DNA from: Flavobacteriales bacterium
GTDB lineage: Bacteria; Bacteroidota; Bacteroidia; Flavobacteriales_F; PHOS-HE28
NCBI GenBank assembly: GCA_020635715.1
Contig: JACJZG010000009.1
Location: forward strand, 62,001 to 126,000
DNA: 64,000 nt
Direction: 5' to 3'
Below, piece after piece: positions 45,606 to 55,657 of the stretch. The translations under genes were made by a program, and so were the position numbers. Position 1 is the stretch's first letter. The number at the start of each line of letters is the position of its first letter. The notes below the pieces were generated by a model, which saw nothing but the letters and a program-made list of their open reading frames with translations, made no database searches and was not told the DNA's origin.

Positions 45606-48600
45606 GGCCGCGTTCGGTCGCATGCCCTTTGCATCGGCGCTGTAGGCAGGCAGCAGGCGGCGCACGAAGTACATGTCGATACGCCCTTTGTTCTTGGCCT
45701 CCACTTGGCCGCGGTGCTCGCACTCGAAGTAGTCCTTCACCAGGCTATAGGTGGTGCCACTGATGTTCACCTCGCCCGGTGCACCGCTGCTCTCCATGCG
45801 ACTGGCGGTGTTCACGGCATCGCCCCAGATGTCATAGGCGAACTTGCGCTTGCCCACCACGCCGGCCACCACGGGTCCGCTGTGCAGGCCGATGCGCAGG
45901 GTCCAGGGCTGCTTGCCGGCCGCCAGGTGTTCCTTGTGCCATTCGTTCATGATGGCGTTCACCTCCATCGCCGCCATCACGGCCTTCACGGCGTGGTGTG
46001 GATCCGCCTTCGGCACCCCACAGGCGCTCATGTAACTGTCGCCGATGGTCTTGATCTTCTCGATCCCGTATCGACCGATCACCTCATCGAAGCGGATGAA
46101 ACAATCATCCAGTTCGTTCACCAGTTCCTCCGGCGTCATCTTCTCCGCCATCTGCGTGAAGCCCTTCATATCGGTGAACATCACGGTCACCTGGTCGTAG
46201 CGGCGCGCCGTGGCCTTGCCCTTCTCCTTCAGCTCCTCGCTCACCTCCTTCGGCAGGATGTTGAGCAGCAGGTCCTCGATCCGCACCTTCTGTCCTTCGA
46301 TCTCCTTGCTCTGGGCCACCACCTCGGCGGTGCGTTCCTCCACCTTGCGTTCCAGGATGAGGTTACGCATGCGCAGCTGGCGTTCGCGCACCTTGATGTA
46401 GCTGAAGAGCGCGATGCTGATCGCAAGGACAAGCGCGGTGTAGAACCACCAGCTGCGGTACCAAGGCGGCAGGATGGTGAATTCAAGCTCGGCAGGTGGG
46501 TCGCTCCAGAGGCCGGTGCGGTCCATGGCCTTCACCTGGAAGGTGTAGCTGGCGGGCGGAAGTGCGGGATAGTATGCGTCGGTCTCGGTGGTGATCGGTT
46601 GCCAGTCCTCATCGAGGCCCTTCAGCTTGTACATGTAGCGAACGGCACCAGGATCGCTCAAGGAAACGCTGCTGTATGCGATGCGCACGTTGCGGTCGCT
46701 GTGGCTGAGGCGCACCTCCTGCATCGGTCGGTCCTCGAGGTTCACCTTCCAGCCGCGGATCGCCACGAGCGGTGGCACGGAGCGTTCGGCCTCCTTCTCA
46801 CTGCCCACACGTGTCGCACCGTTGGCCGTACCGAACCAGAGATCGCTGTTCTTGGTGGTCCAAACCGCGTCTGGCTTCACCTCGATGCCCGTGAAACCGG
46901 CGCGTTCGGTGAAGGCCACGAAACCGCCCTTCTTCGGACGCCACTTGTTGAGGCCCTTGTTCGTACCGACCATACATGCCCGAACTGGTCGCGACCCAAA
47001 GCCTCGATCGTGTTGCTCAACAGGCCTTCGGCTTCAGTGAAACGCTGCACCTCCTTTCCGTTCTCCAGCACCACGATACCCTGCCCTTCCGTTCCCACCC
47101 AGAGGCGCCCGTCATCATCCTGCACGAAGGAAGTGGCGGTGAACGAGCGACCGAGGTCGATATGCTTAGCCTGACCATTGTCGATCCGTGTGATGCCATG
47201 AACCGTGCTCCCACCCAGATGCTGCCCTTCTTGTCGCGGAAGATGGCCACCACATGGTTGCCTGCGAGCCCATCCTCCTCGGTGATGAAGGTGGGCGGCG
47301 TTCCGGAGCCGGGGAGGTAGCGACGAAGACCGTCTGCCGCCCACCCGATCTCGCCGGATTGCCCCACCTCGAGGGCTGTGACCTTGCCTTCGGCCAGGTG
47401 CCGGATAGTTCGATGTCGCCGGTCACGCGATCCGTGCGTGGATCGTAGCGGAGCAGGCCACCATGGTCGGTCCCGATCCACATGTAGCCCTTGTCATCCT
47501 CGCGCAGGCAGCGGATGAAGTTGTCCGTGAGCGCCCCCTGCTGAGCGGTGATGGTGCGCATACCGCCCCTGCCATCGCGCCCGGAAAGAATGACGATGCC
47601 GCCATTCGTTCCGAACCAGGCACGACCGTTGTCATCCTCGGCCACAGCCCACACCTGCGGATCGGTGAGCCCATCATCCGTACCGAAGCTTACGAACCGA
47701 TCGCCCTTGAAGATGTCCAACCCATTGTCGTTGGTACCGATCAGCAAGTTCCCCTCGCGATCGCGCCCGATGCAGCGCACGAAAGTGCTGTGCAGGCCGT
47801 TGGCCTTGCTGAAGGTGCGCACACCCTCCTTGCCGATCACCGATAGGCCCCCATCGATCGTACCGACCCAAACCTGACCGTCGTTGTCCTCACCGAAACA
47901 ATACACCGCGCCGCTGCCCAAGCCATTGGCTGGTGAATACTGGAGCACCTTGCCTGCCTCCAGTTTGAAGGCTCCTCCTCCCCGCGTGGCGAGCCAGATG
48001 GCACCGTGGCTGTCCTGATACATGTTGTTGCACGAGAACAGCTCCTGCCAACCGGGCAGCTCCAGGTCCACGAAACGGTCCTTACCCGGTTCCATCGCAC
48101 GCAGCGTACCGCGGTCCTCGACCACACATACTCTTCCATCCGCGAGGCTCACGATGTTCAGCAGCACCTTCTGCAAGCCCTTGTCCTCTGCGAACGACAA
48201 GGCCTGCATCTGATCCCCTTGCTCCGGAAGATCTTTGAAGCGTAGCGCCGTGACCTGCTGTGCTCGCCCGTATGCCGCCGTCGCTGTTGCTGCACGAGCC
48301 CGGTGATGGCACTGTGCATGTCCTGCCGAAGTGGAAGGCGCGGAACCGACTGCCATCGTAGTACGTGATGCCACCGTCGAGGTGACCCACCCAAAGATGC
48401 CCTTCCTTATCAAGCAAGAGCGAACGACCGCCATTGGGAGCCACGCCTTCCTGGGTGCCATGGTTCACCACGGTGTTGCCATCGTAGCTGGCGAGACCGG
48501 CTTCGGTACCGATCCATACGAGCCCGTAACCATCCTGAAGGGTCGCATAGACCTTGGATGCAGGCAATCCTCCTGTACACCGATGTTCTCGAAGAAGTAG

Positions 48601-48710
48601 CGTTGCCCATTTACCGTTCCTGAAAGCAGGAGCGTCAGGGCCAGCAGCCACGTATTGAGCAGCGCCCCCTTCAGGCGGGGCAGGGTCATTCCGCGAAGGG
48701 TCGGTCGCAT
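45564..48710 (-). CDS. Propeller-sensor class III adenylate cyclase, frame disrupted in the sensor
   Basis: The intact part (45564-46973) encodes the last propeller blades, a YYY-type domain (YMYKLKGLDEDWQPI), one membrane helix (WWFYTALVLAISIALFSYI), a coiled coil (LILERKVEERTAEVVAQ), and the cyclase: FTDMKGFTQMAEKM (metal Asp), KTIGDSYMSACG (purine Lys and metal Asp), IWGDAVNTASRMES (adenine-selecting Asp, Asn/Arg). Upstream, a signal peptide (LLALTLLLSGTVNG, ~48650) and propeller repeats (LWVGHLDGG, VWVGTIDGGL, LLIGTNDNGL, MWIGTDHGGL) lie in several frames. Shifts are needed near 48580, 48300, 47410, 47210 and 46980. A complete protein would have ~1030 residues and read an external cue to make cAMP. 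The shifts may be consensus errors. Confidence 0.8.
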
Positions 48711-48718
48711 CGGCTGGT

Positions 48719-50870
48719 CTATCGGGTCAGTTCGTAGAAGGAGGCATCGCTGCCGGCGGCATCGGACACCACCACGGTCTTGTCCACGCTCTCGCTGTAG
48801 TTCTGCATCTGCGCCTTCAGCGAGCCGTAGTTGAAGTAGCTGTAGATGTCATCCTTGCGCGCATCCACCGGCACCCAGTAGGCCTTGCCGCCCACCGATT
48901 TGCCGTGCCCGGAGTACCACACGAGGATGGTGCTCACCTTGTTCGTACGCACGAGGTCGCGCAGCTCGATGTTGAAGAAGCGATCGAACTGTTCCTTGGT
49001 GAGGTTCTTCTTGTTGATGGTGCGTGAGACGGAATAGTTGGCGAACGCCTTCTGCATCTTGGCCGCATCACCACCGCCCACCGCCGGGAAGTTCCGGTAG
49101 TTGGAGTTCTCGATGTGGATGACCCAGGTGGTGCCCGTACGCGAGCTGGTGGATGGCGCTGGCGTGGAGGCGGTGACCGGTTCCGCCGGCTTCGTTACGG
49201 GTGTCGGGGCCTTTCGCGCCAATGCGAAGACCTGATCCGAACTGTTGCCATACTGGTCCTCGGCGTGTACCACGAAGCGGTCCTTGCCCTTCACCTCCAC
49301 CTTGATGCTGAATTCGGGGTTCAGCGCGTCCGGCGCATAGCTCGCGTTCACCCCATCCACGGCGATCAGGCGGATGGGCGATCCGTCCGAGACGCGGCCT
49401 TCCACGAACACGGTCTCCTTGTCCGCATCGATGGTGATGGTCTGATCCGCTGAAGCCACCGGTGCCGTGAGCGCGATGACCGGGGGAATGCCCTCGCTGC
49501 GCTCCACGCGGAGTACGGTGGACGTGAAGTTGTCATAGACGTCCGTGGCCTGCACCACGAGCTCCTTGTCCGCCGCACCCCACGGATCACAGCGAAGAAC
49601 TGCGGGTCCTTCTCCTCCGGGTCGTACTGCGCCACCGTGCCATTCACGGTGATGGTCTTCAGCAGACTGCGGTCGAGGATGTGACCGCTCACCTTGAGGT
49701 GTGAAAGGGAGGCAGAGACCTGTGCCACGCTATCGCGGCTGAAGGGTTCCACCACGGTGAGGCGCGGTGGGTCGCTCTCGCGGTTCATCTCGAAGACCTG
49801 GTGGGCGATGCGTGCGCGGGATTCCTCGATGCGCTTGCGATCGTCGATGGTAGGCGGTGTTCCCTTCCATCTCCTTCTGCGCGTTCTCCAGATCCTTCAG
49901 TGCCCCGTCCATGTCCAGGTTGGCCTCCTTGCATTCGGCACGGAGCAGGAGCACGTCCACATCCTTGGGGTTCTCCAGCAGGATGCGGTTGAGGTCGTTC
50001 ACGGCGTTCTGGTGCTGGCCGTAGCCGTGGTAATAGCGGGCGCGTTGCAGGTAGACCGGCCTGTCCACGCGCCCGAGGGCCACGCAGCGGCTGATGTCGT
50101 CGATGGCCTTGGCGTATTCCTTCTGTGCCGCGTAGGCCTTGCTGCGCCAATAGAGGGCATCGGTGCTTTGCGGGTTCAACCCAGGCCAGGCGGCACTTGT
50201 CGATCGCTTTCGAGGTGCGCATCTGCATGGTGGGCCCCGTGTAGCGCTCGTACAGCGCCATCTGCACCTCCGCTTGGGCGATGTAGGCCGGTTCATAGAG
50301 GTGGTTCCACCTCGATCACGCGGTCCGGTCGGTCTCTGCCGTGGAATAGTCGCGCAGGGCCGCACGCACGATACCATGCAGGTAGTACGTATCCGTGGTG
50401 CCCGTCAAGTCCACCGCCGCATCAGCGGAGGAACCTGCACAATCCAGGTCACCGAGCTTCAAACAAGCCCTGATCCTGGCTTGCAGGGCCTGCATGTTCT
50501 TGCCATTCTTCTTCAGCGCATCCTCGGCCAGGCGTCGGGCCACGGCAGGGCTGTCCACCTCGAGGTAGGCCATGGCGGCCGCAGCACCGAGGTCGCCGTC
50601 CTCCGGCACCAGCTGTGCGATCCGCATACGGTCCTGCGCGGCGGCCTGTTTGTTCCCGAGCAGTTCGTTCACCTCGGCGCGGGCCTGATAGGCCTTCACC
50701 AGCTTGGGGTCCACGGAGATGGCGAGCCCGTACTTCTCCAGCGCCTGCTCCAGCTGCCCCTCCTTGCGGAAGTTGTCCCCTTCCTTCAGGAAAGACTTGC
50801 CCCCCTGTGCGAGGAGGGACGTGACCGCTCCGAGGAGCAGGAGGAGAAGGATCGAACGGTGCAGCTTCAT
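48719..50870 (-). pseudogene. TPR plus caspase-like protein, frame disrupted; caspase Cys absent
   Basis: The start at 50870 gives a signal peptide (MKLHRSILLLLLLGAVTSLLAQ) and TPR helices (GDNFRKEGQLEQALEKYGLAI). Frames then change near 50310, 50200, 49860 and 49570. TPR repeats continue (YWRSKAYAAQKEYAKAIDDI, LLLRAECKEANLDMDGAL), followed by Ig-like segments. The last piece (49558-48719) holds a C14 caspase-like domain: VIHIENSNYRNFPAVGGG and LVWYSGHGKSVGGKAYWVP with the catalytic His. The expected nucleophile region reads TVVVSDAAGSDASFYEL, with Ala where Cys is normal, and the protein stops four residues later. It appears catalytically dead and C-terminally short. It precedes the cyclase gene by 8 nt and is probably co-transcribed with it. 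Confidence 0.75.
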
Positions 50871-50911
50871 GGAGAGTGGGAAGCGAAAATAGGGCCGAAG
50901 GGTGAAGCACA

Positions 50912-51151
50912 CTAAACCGCTACAAGAATGAGCACCACGGCGGTCCAAATGAAAAGGCCGGCCATGGTCTGCTGGAAATGATCCCCTTCGTTCCAGACCC
51001 CACGGAACGGCCTTCCGCGCCAGAGCGACCAGCCCAGCACCGTGCCAGGAAAGCGGACCACGGGCCAGATCACCCGAACGACCAGACCATCCCACAGGAA
51101 CTGGCCAATGGCGGCACTGATGAGTTCAGCCAGGACCTCACCAAGCGGCAT
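50912..51151 (-). CDS. Small membrane protein (79 aa) after fabI
   Basis: 79 residues, starting MPLGEVLAELISAAIGQFLWDGLVVRVIWPVVRFPGTVL, then a polar loop (WRGRPFRGVWNEGDHFQQ) and a C-terminal hydrophobic helix (GLFIWTAVVLILVAV). Two membrane segments are likely. No family is recognised. It begins 12 nt after the fabI stop, so it is probably in the same operon. Confidence 0.6.
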   Translation of the reverse strand: MPLGEVLAELISAAIGQFLWDGLVVRVIWPVVRFPGTVLGWSLWRGRPFRGVWNEGDHFQQTMAGLFIWTAVVLILVAV

Positions 51152-51163
51152 GCGGACGGGTGA

Positions 51164-51982
51164 CTATTCGCTCTTCGCGAAGTGCGCCATGACCTCCGGG
51201 GTGACCCCCGTGGTGCTGAACCCGCCGTCATGGAACAGGTTCTGCATGGTGACGTACCGGGTGAGGTCGCTGAAGAGGGAGATGCAGTATTGGGCACAGG
51301 CCTCAGCGGGCGCGTTCCCGAGCGGGCTCATCTCCTGGGCGAAGCCGAAGAAGCCATCGAAACCCTTGATCCCGGCGCCGGCCGTGGTCATGGTGGGGCT
51401 CTGGCTCACGGTGTTCACCCGCACCTTCTTCTCCTTGCCGAGGCGGTAGCCCCAGCCGCGCGCGATGGATTCCAACAGGGCCTTGGCGTCGGCCATGTCG
51501 CCGTAGTCGGGGAACACGCGTTGGGCGGCGATGTAGCTGAGGGCCACCACGCTGGCCCCTTCGGACAGGGCGTTGAGCTTGTGGGCGGCCTGGAGCATCC
51601 GGTGGAAGCTCATGGCGCTCACATCGAGCGTCTGCTTGTACCACTCATAGTTGAGGTCGTCGTACTTGCGGCCCTTGCGCACGTTGGGGCTCATACCGAT
51701 GCTGTGCAGCACGAAGTCGACCGGACCCCCGAGGGCGGCCTGTGCCTCCTTGAAAAGTTGCTCCAGGTCGGCATCATTGGTGGCATCGGCGGGCACCACC
51801 TTGGAACCCGTGCTCTCGGCCAGCTTGTTGATCTCGCCCATCCGCATGGCCACGGGCGCGTTCGAGAGGACGAAGGAAGCCCCCTCGACGTGAGCCAGTT
51901 CCGCCACCTTCCAGGCGATGCTTTGTTCGTTGAGGGCACCGGTGATGATGCCACGTTTCCCTTTCAGCAGTCCGTGAGCCAT
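51164..51982 (-). CDS. fabI: Enoyl-[acyl-carrier-protein] reductase (NADH)
   Basis: 272 residues from MAHGLLKGKRGIITGALNEQSIAWKVAELA, the FabI form of the SDR nucleotide-binding start. The catalytic pair is in YGDMADAKALLE (Tyr-x6-Lys), preceded by VVALSYIAAQRVFPDYG. The substrate loop VNTVSQSPTMTTAGAGIKGF is typical. It reduces trans-2-enoyl-ACP in each round of fatty acid elongation. It stands at the head of a minus-strand run, 134 nt from the divergent lysyl oxidase gene. Confidence 0.93.
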   Translation of the reverse strand: MAHGLLKGKRGIITGALNEQSIAWKVAELAHVEGASFVLSNAPVAMRMGEINKLAESTGSKVVPADATNDADLEQLFKEAQAALGGPVDFVLHSIGMSPNVRKGRKYDDLNYEWYKQTLDVSAMSFHRMLQAAHKLNALSEGASVVALSYIAAQRVFPDYGDMADAKALLESIARGWGYRLGKEKKVRVNTVSQSPTMTTAGAGIKGFDGFFGFAQEMSPLGNAPAEACAQYCISLFSDLTRYVTMQNLFHDGGFSTTGVTPEVMAHFAKSE

Positions 51983-52116
51983 GGTGAATGATCGTGGGCG
52001 GTGAAGATAGCCGGGACGGATGGAACGCCCGCAGGATCCCACGGATCGCGGGTCTCGCACCCCCGGAAAAGACCTCACCCTCCTATATTGCAACGCTCAA
52101 TCCCAAGGTATTAGAA

Positions 52117-55100
52117 ATGATGGAACGGACACTCCTGTCTTGCATGGGTCTTGCGATCACCGGTTGGTTGCATGCCCAATGCGTGACAAGCTTCCCCTCG
52201 AACGAAGGATTCACCAGCTTTCCTGTGGCTACGGACGGGACACTCGCCAATAACTGGTCCAACCTGAGCGGCGATGACCTGAACTGGTGGGGTGATGATG
52301 ATGGCACGCCAACGGCCAACACAGGCCCCATTGGCGACCATACCACCCTGAACACCTCCGGGCGTTACCTCTACGTATCCGCTGCGAGCCCTGGAGCCAC
52401 ACCGGCGAAAACGGCCATCGTGCAATCACCTTGTTACGACCTCACCTCGCTCACCACGCCGTACCTCACCTTCTGGTACCACATGGATGGTGATCAGCAA
52501 GGTTGGTTGGCCGTGGACCTGAACGTGAACGGCTCCATCATCAGTGATGCCTGGATCGTAAGTGGGAACAGCGGCCATCGCTGGAAGCAGGGCTGGCTGA
52601 ACCTGGCGCCGTATAGTGGACAGGCGAACCTGCGTATCCGATTCAGGGCGATCACCGGCACGGGCATCCGGAGCGATATCGGCATCGACGATGTGTACAT
52701 CGGGAACATCAACGCGGTGTTCGGATGCAACGAACCCACGGCCTCGAACTACAGCAGCGGGGTGAACATCAACAACGGCACCTGTGACTATGGGTGCCCG
52801 GCCGGGCAGGAGCGCGTGCGGATCGAGATCGTACGTGACCGCTACCCATCCGAGACCTCCTGGACCTTGAAGAACGGCTCCACGGGTGTGACCCTGGCGA
52901 GCGGCAACAGCAGCACCAACCCGAACGGCACCACCCTCTGCGTGCCTCAGAACACCTGCCTGGTCTTCCGCATCAACGACAGCTACGGGGACGGGATCTG
53001 CTGTGGCTACGGCAACGGCGAGTACCGCGTCTATCTGGGCGAGACCCTGATCAAACGCGGCGGCTCCTATGCGAGCTATGAGGAGACGGACTTCAATTGT
53101 CCGCCCGGGTTCAGCTGCCAGACCGCACTTCCGCTCACCCTGGCCCCGATCGGATCCACCTTCCCGGTGACCCTGGCCACCTTCACGACCACGGACATCG
53201 AGCAGTGGTACGACTTCACCCCACCGCAGACCGGATCGTACACCATCACCACCTGCGGCGCGAACACCTGCGACACGCGGCTCTGGTTGTACGACATGGC
53301 CTGCGGCCAGATCGTGCTGAGCAACGGGATCGAGGGGGCCACCTTCGGTGACGACAACGAGGGTGGCTGTGGTGTTCAGGCCGTGGTGAACGCGAACATG
53401 CCTGGTGGTGTGCTGCATCATCTGCGAGTGGGCGACAATGCCGGTGATTGCAATGGCACGGTCACCGTATCCATCATCTACAACGGCCCGGTGGTAGGCT
53501 GCATGAACAGTCAGTCGTGCAACTACGATCCGCTGGCCACCATTGCTTGTGATGGCTGTTGCATCGCCTTCGGTGATCCGGAATGCCCGGAAGGGCCGGA
53601 CCTGACGATGAGCCAGTCCGCTCTACAGAGCAGCATGTCATTGAGCACCGTGAACATCACCGATGCCTGCGCGCCGGTGGAAGGTTGTACGGGTGGCCTG
53701 GGCCAGCGCTACGTCATCCGCTTCACCACGCGGATCGAGAACATCGGCACCACCGATTATTACATCGGAAGTCCGAGTTCCCAGCCCCAGATGTTCAACA
53801 CGAACAACTGCCATGGTCACTCCCACTATTCCGGTTATGCGGATTACGTCCTGTTCGATCAAAGCGGCAATGCCATACCCGTGGGCTTCAAGAACGGCTT
53901 CTGTGTGATCGACGTGGGTTGCTACCCGGGCAACAGCGGGCAATTCGGCTGCAGCAACATGGGCATCAGCAAGGGCTGTTACGACATCTACAGTTCGGGC
54001 ACCACCTGCAACTGGATCGATGTGACGAACGTGCCGGCGGGGACCTATACCCTGGTGTTGCGCACCAACTGGCAGCACCGGCCCGATGCATTGGGTCGCC
54101 ATGAAATGGATTACACGAACAACTTCGCGCAGGTGTGCATCAACCTCACGCGCAACGCCCAGGACGTGCCCAGCTTCACGATCGTGACGGACTGCGCACC
54201 CTTCGTGGATTGCCTTGGCCAGGCTTACGGGGATGCACGCTATGACTGCACCGGGGTCTGCGCAGGTCCGGTGAAACGTGGCGACGTGAGCAACGACTTC
54301 ATCCAGAACCCTCAGGATGCGGTCACCTATGTCTCGTCCATCCTGGGGAACGACATCACCCCCACCCCCTGCAATGACCTGAACGCGGACAACGCCATCA
54401 CGGTGAGTGACGCCGCGCTGATGGTGAACTGCTACACCCAGCGGGACATCCACAACGCACAGACCATCGTGGACTACCACCCCTGGTGCGAGTTCCCGCG
54501 CGGCTACCTGAGCACACCGGATACCGTGGAACTGAGCCTGGCCAACCTGGATCCGGTGAACCAGACAGTGGACGTGTACATCCGCAACCCGAGCTGCCGG
54601 GTGCTCGGCTATGAGTTCAACATGGGAGGCCTCACCATCCAGTCCGTTATGAACCTCGCGCCGAACCTGGTGGACGACATCGCGATGAGCACCTCCCTCG
54701 GGGGCACGAAGGTGATCGGTCTTTCCTACGTTGACAGTTCCCTGGTACGTAACGCCACCGCCGTCCCGCTGTGCCGGATCAGCTACCTCAACCTCACGGG
54801 TGGTGTGGTGTGCATCGCCTCCATCGTGGACATCGTGAACAAGGACGCGAACGACGTGATCACCGAGATCGAGGGAGGCTGCTTGAGCGTGCCGAACACC
54901 GTCGCCGTGTCGCCCCGGGTGTGGTTGGAAGGGCCTTATGTGGCCGCCACCGGTCTGATGCGTGATGACCTGCGGGCCGCCTCCCTGATCCCGCCCACCG
55001 AGCCCTTCACGGCGCTTGGCTTTACCCAGGTGGGTGGCGGCGGCGAGCAGGTCGATGCCTCCGTGCTGGCCGTTACGGGCAACAACGCGATCGTGGATTG

Positions 55101-55638
55101 GGTGTTGGTGGAACTGCGCGCGACCACGGCACCGTACACCGTGCTGGCAACGAGAAGCGCCTTGTTGCAGCGGGATGGCGATGTGGTGGCCACGGATGGT
55201 GTTAGCCCGATCTCCTTCCAGGCGGCACCGGGCAGCTACCGGGTGGCGGTGCGGCACCGGAACCACTTCGGCGTGATGACGGCCAGCAACATGAACCTTG
55301 GCTCCGTGAGCACCGTGATGGACCTGCGCTCGACGGCGACGAGCTGCCACGGCACCAACGCACGCAAGGACCTCGGTGGCGGCGTCATGGCACTTTGGGC
55401 GGGCAATGCACGGCCCGACGGCCAGCTGCTCTATACCGGCCTCAACAACGACCGTGACCCCATCCTGGTGGTCATCGGCGGTGTGGTGCCCACGAACGTG
55501 ATAACGGGGTACTACCTCGAGGATGTGAACCTGAGCGGCGAGGTGAAGTACACCGGTTCGGAGAACGACCGGGACATCATCCTCGTGAACATCGGAGGTT
55601 CCATCCCCACGAACAGCATCAGTCAACAACTTCCCTGA
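52117..55638 (+). CDS. Secreted multidomain protein with lysyl oxidase domain
   Basis: 1173 residues from MMERTLLSCMGLAITGWLHAQ (signal peptide). Order: a MAM/jelly-roll domain (~40-200), a CNEPTASNY linker, a DSYGDGICCGYG module (~240-330), a second beta domain (~335-460), then a lysyl oxidase domain (~520-680). The copper motif CHGHSHYSG gives H566, H568 and H570. K592 in GFKNGFC and Y625 in GCYDIYSSG line up with the Lys and Tyr that form the LTQ cofactor in animal enzymes. A dockerin-like pair (~720-775: GDVSNDFIQNPQDAV, DLNADNAITVSDAAL), a cohesin-like domain (~795-930) and a shared C-terminal module (~935-1173) follow. It may oxidise amines on surface polymers. No standard T9SS tail is visible. 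Confidence 0.85.
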   Translation: MMERTLLSCMGLAITGWLHAQCVTSFPSNEGFTSFPVATDGTLANNWSNLSGDDLNWWGDDDGTPTANTGPIGDHTTLNTSGRYLYVSAASPGATPAKTAIVQSPCYDLTSLTTPYLTFWYHMDGDQQGWLAVDLNVNGSIISDAWIVSGNSGHRWKQGWLNLAPYSGQANLRIRFRAITGTGIRSDIGIDDVYIGNINAVFGCNEPTASNYSSGVNINNGTCDYGCPAGQERVRIEIVRDRYPSETSWTLKNGSTGVTLASGNSSTNPNGTTLCVPQNTCLVFRINDSYGDGICCGYGNGEYRVYLGETLIKRGGSYASYEETDFNCPPGFSCQTALPLTLAPIGSTFPVTLATFTTTDIEQWYDFTPPQTGSYTITTCGANTCDTRLWLYDMACGQIVLSNGIEGATFGDDNEGGCGVQAVVNANMPGGVLHHLRVGDNAGDCNGTVTVSIIYNGPVVGCMNSQSCNYDPLATIACDGCCIAFGDPECPEGPDLTMSQSALQSSMSLSTVNITDACAPVEGCTGGLGQRYVIRFTTRIENIGTTDYYIGSPSSQPQMFNTNNCHGHSHYSGYADYVLFDQSGNAIPVGFKNGFCVIDVGCYPGNSGQFGCSNMGISKGCYDIYSSGTTCNWIDVTNVPAGTYTLVLRTNWQHRPDALGRHEMDYTNNFAQVCINLTRNAQDVPSFTIVTDCAPFVDCLGQAYGDARYDCTGVCAGPVKRGDVSNDFIQNPQDAVTYVSSILGNDITPTPCNDLNADNAITVSDAALMVNCYTQRDIHNAQTIVDYHPWCEFPRGYLSTPDTVELSLANLDPVNQTVDVYIRNPSCRVLGYEFNMGGLTIQSVMNLAPNLVDDIAMSTSLGGTKVIGLSYVDSSLVRNATAVPLCRISYLNLTGGVVCIASIVDIVNKDANDVITEIEGGCLSVPNTVAVSPRVWLEGPYVAATGLMRDDLRAASLIPPTEPFTALGFTQVGGGGEQVDASVLAVTGNNAIVDWVLVELRATTAPYTVLATRSALLQRDGDVVATDGVSPISFQAAPGSYRVAVRHRNHFGVMTASNMNLGSVSTVMDLRSTATSCHGTNARKDLGGGVMALWAGNARPDGQLLYTGLNNDRDPILVVIGGVVPTNVITGYYLEDVNLSGEVKYTGSENDRDIILVNIGGSIPTNSISQQLP

Positions 55639-55657
55639 CCCGTAGAGGTCCAATACC

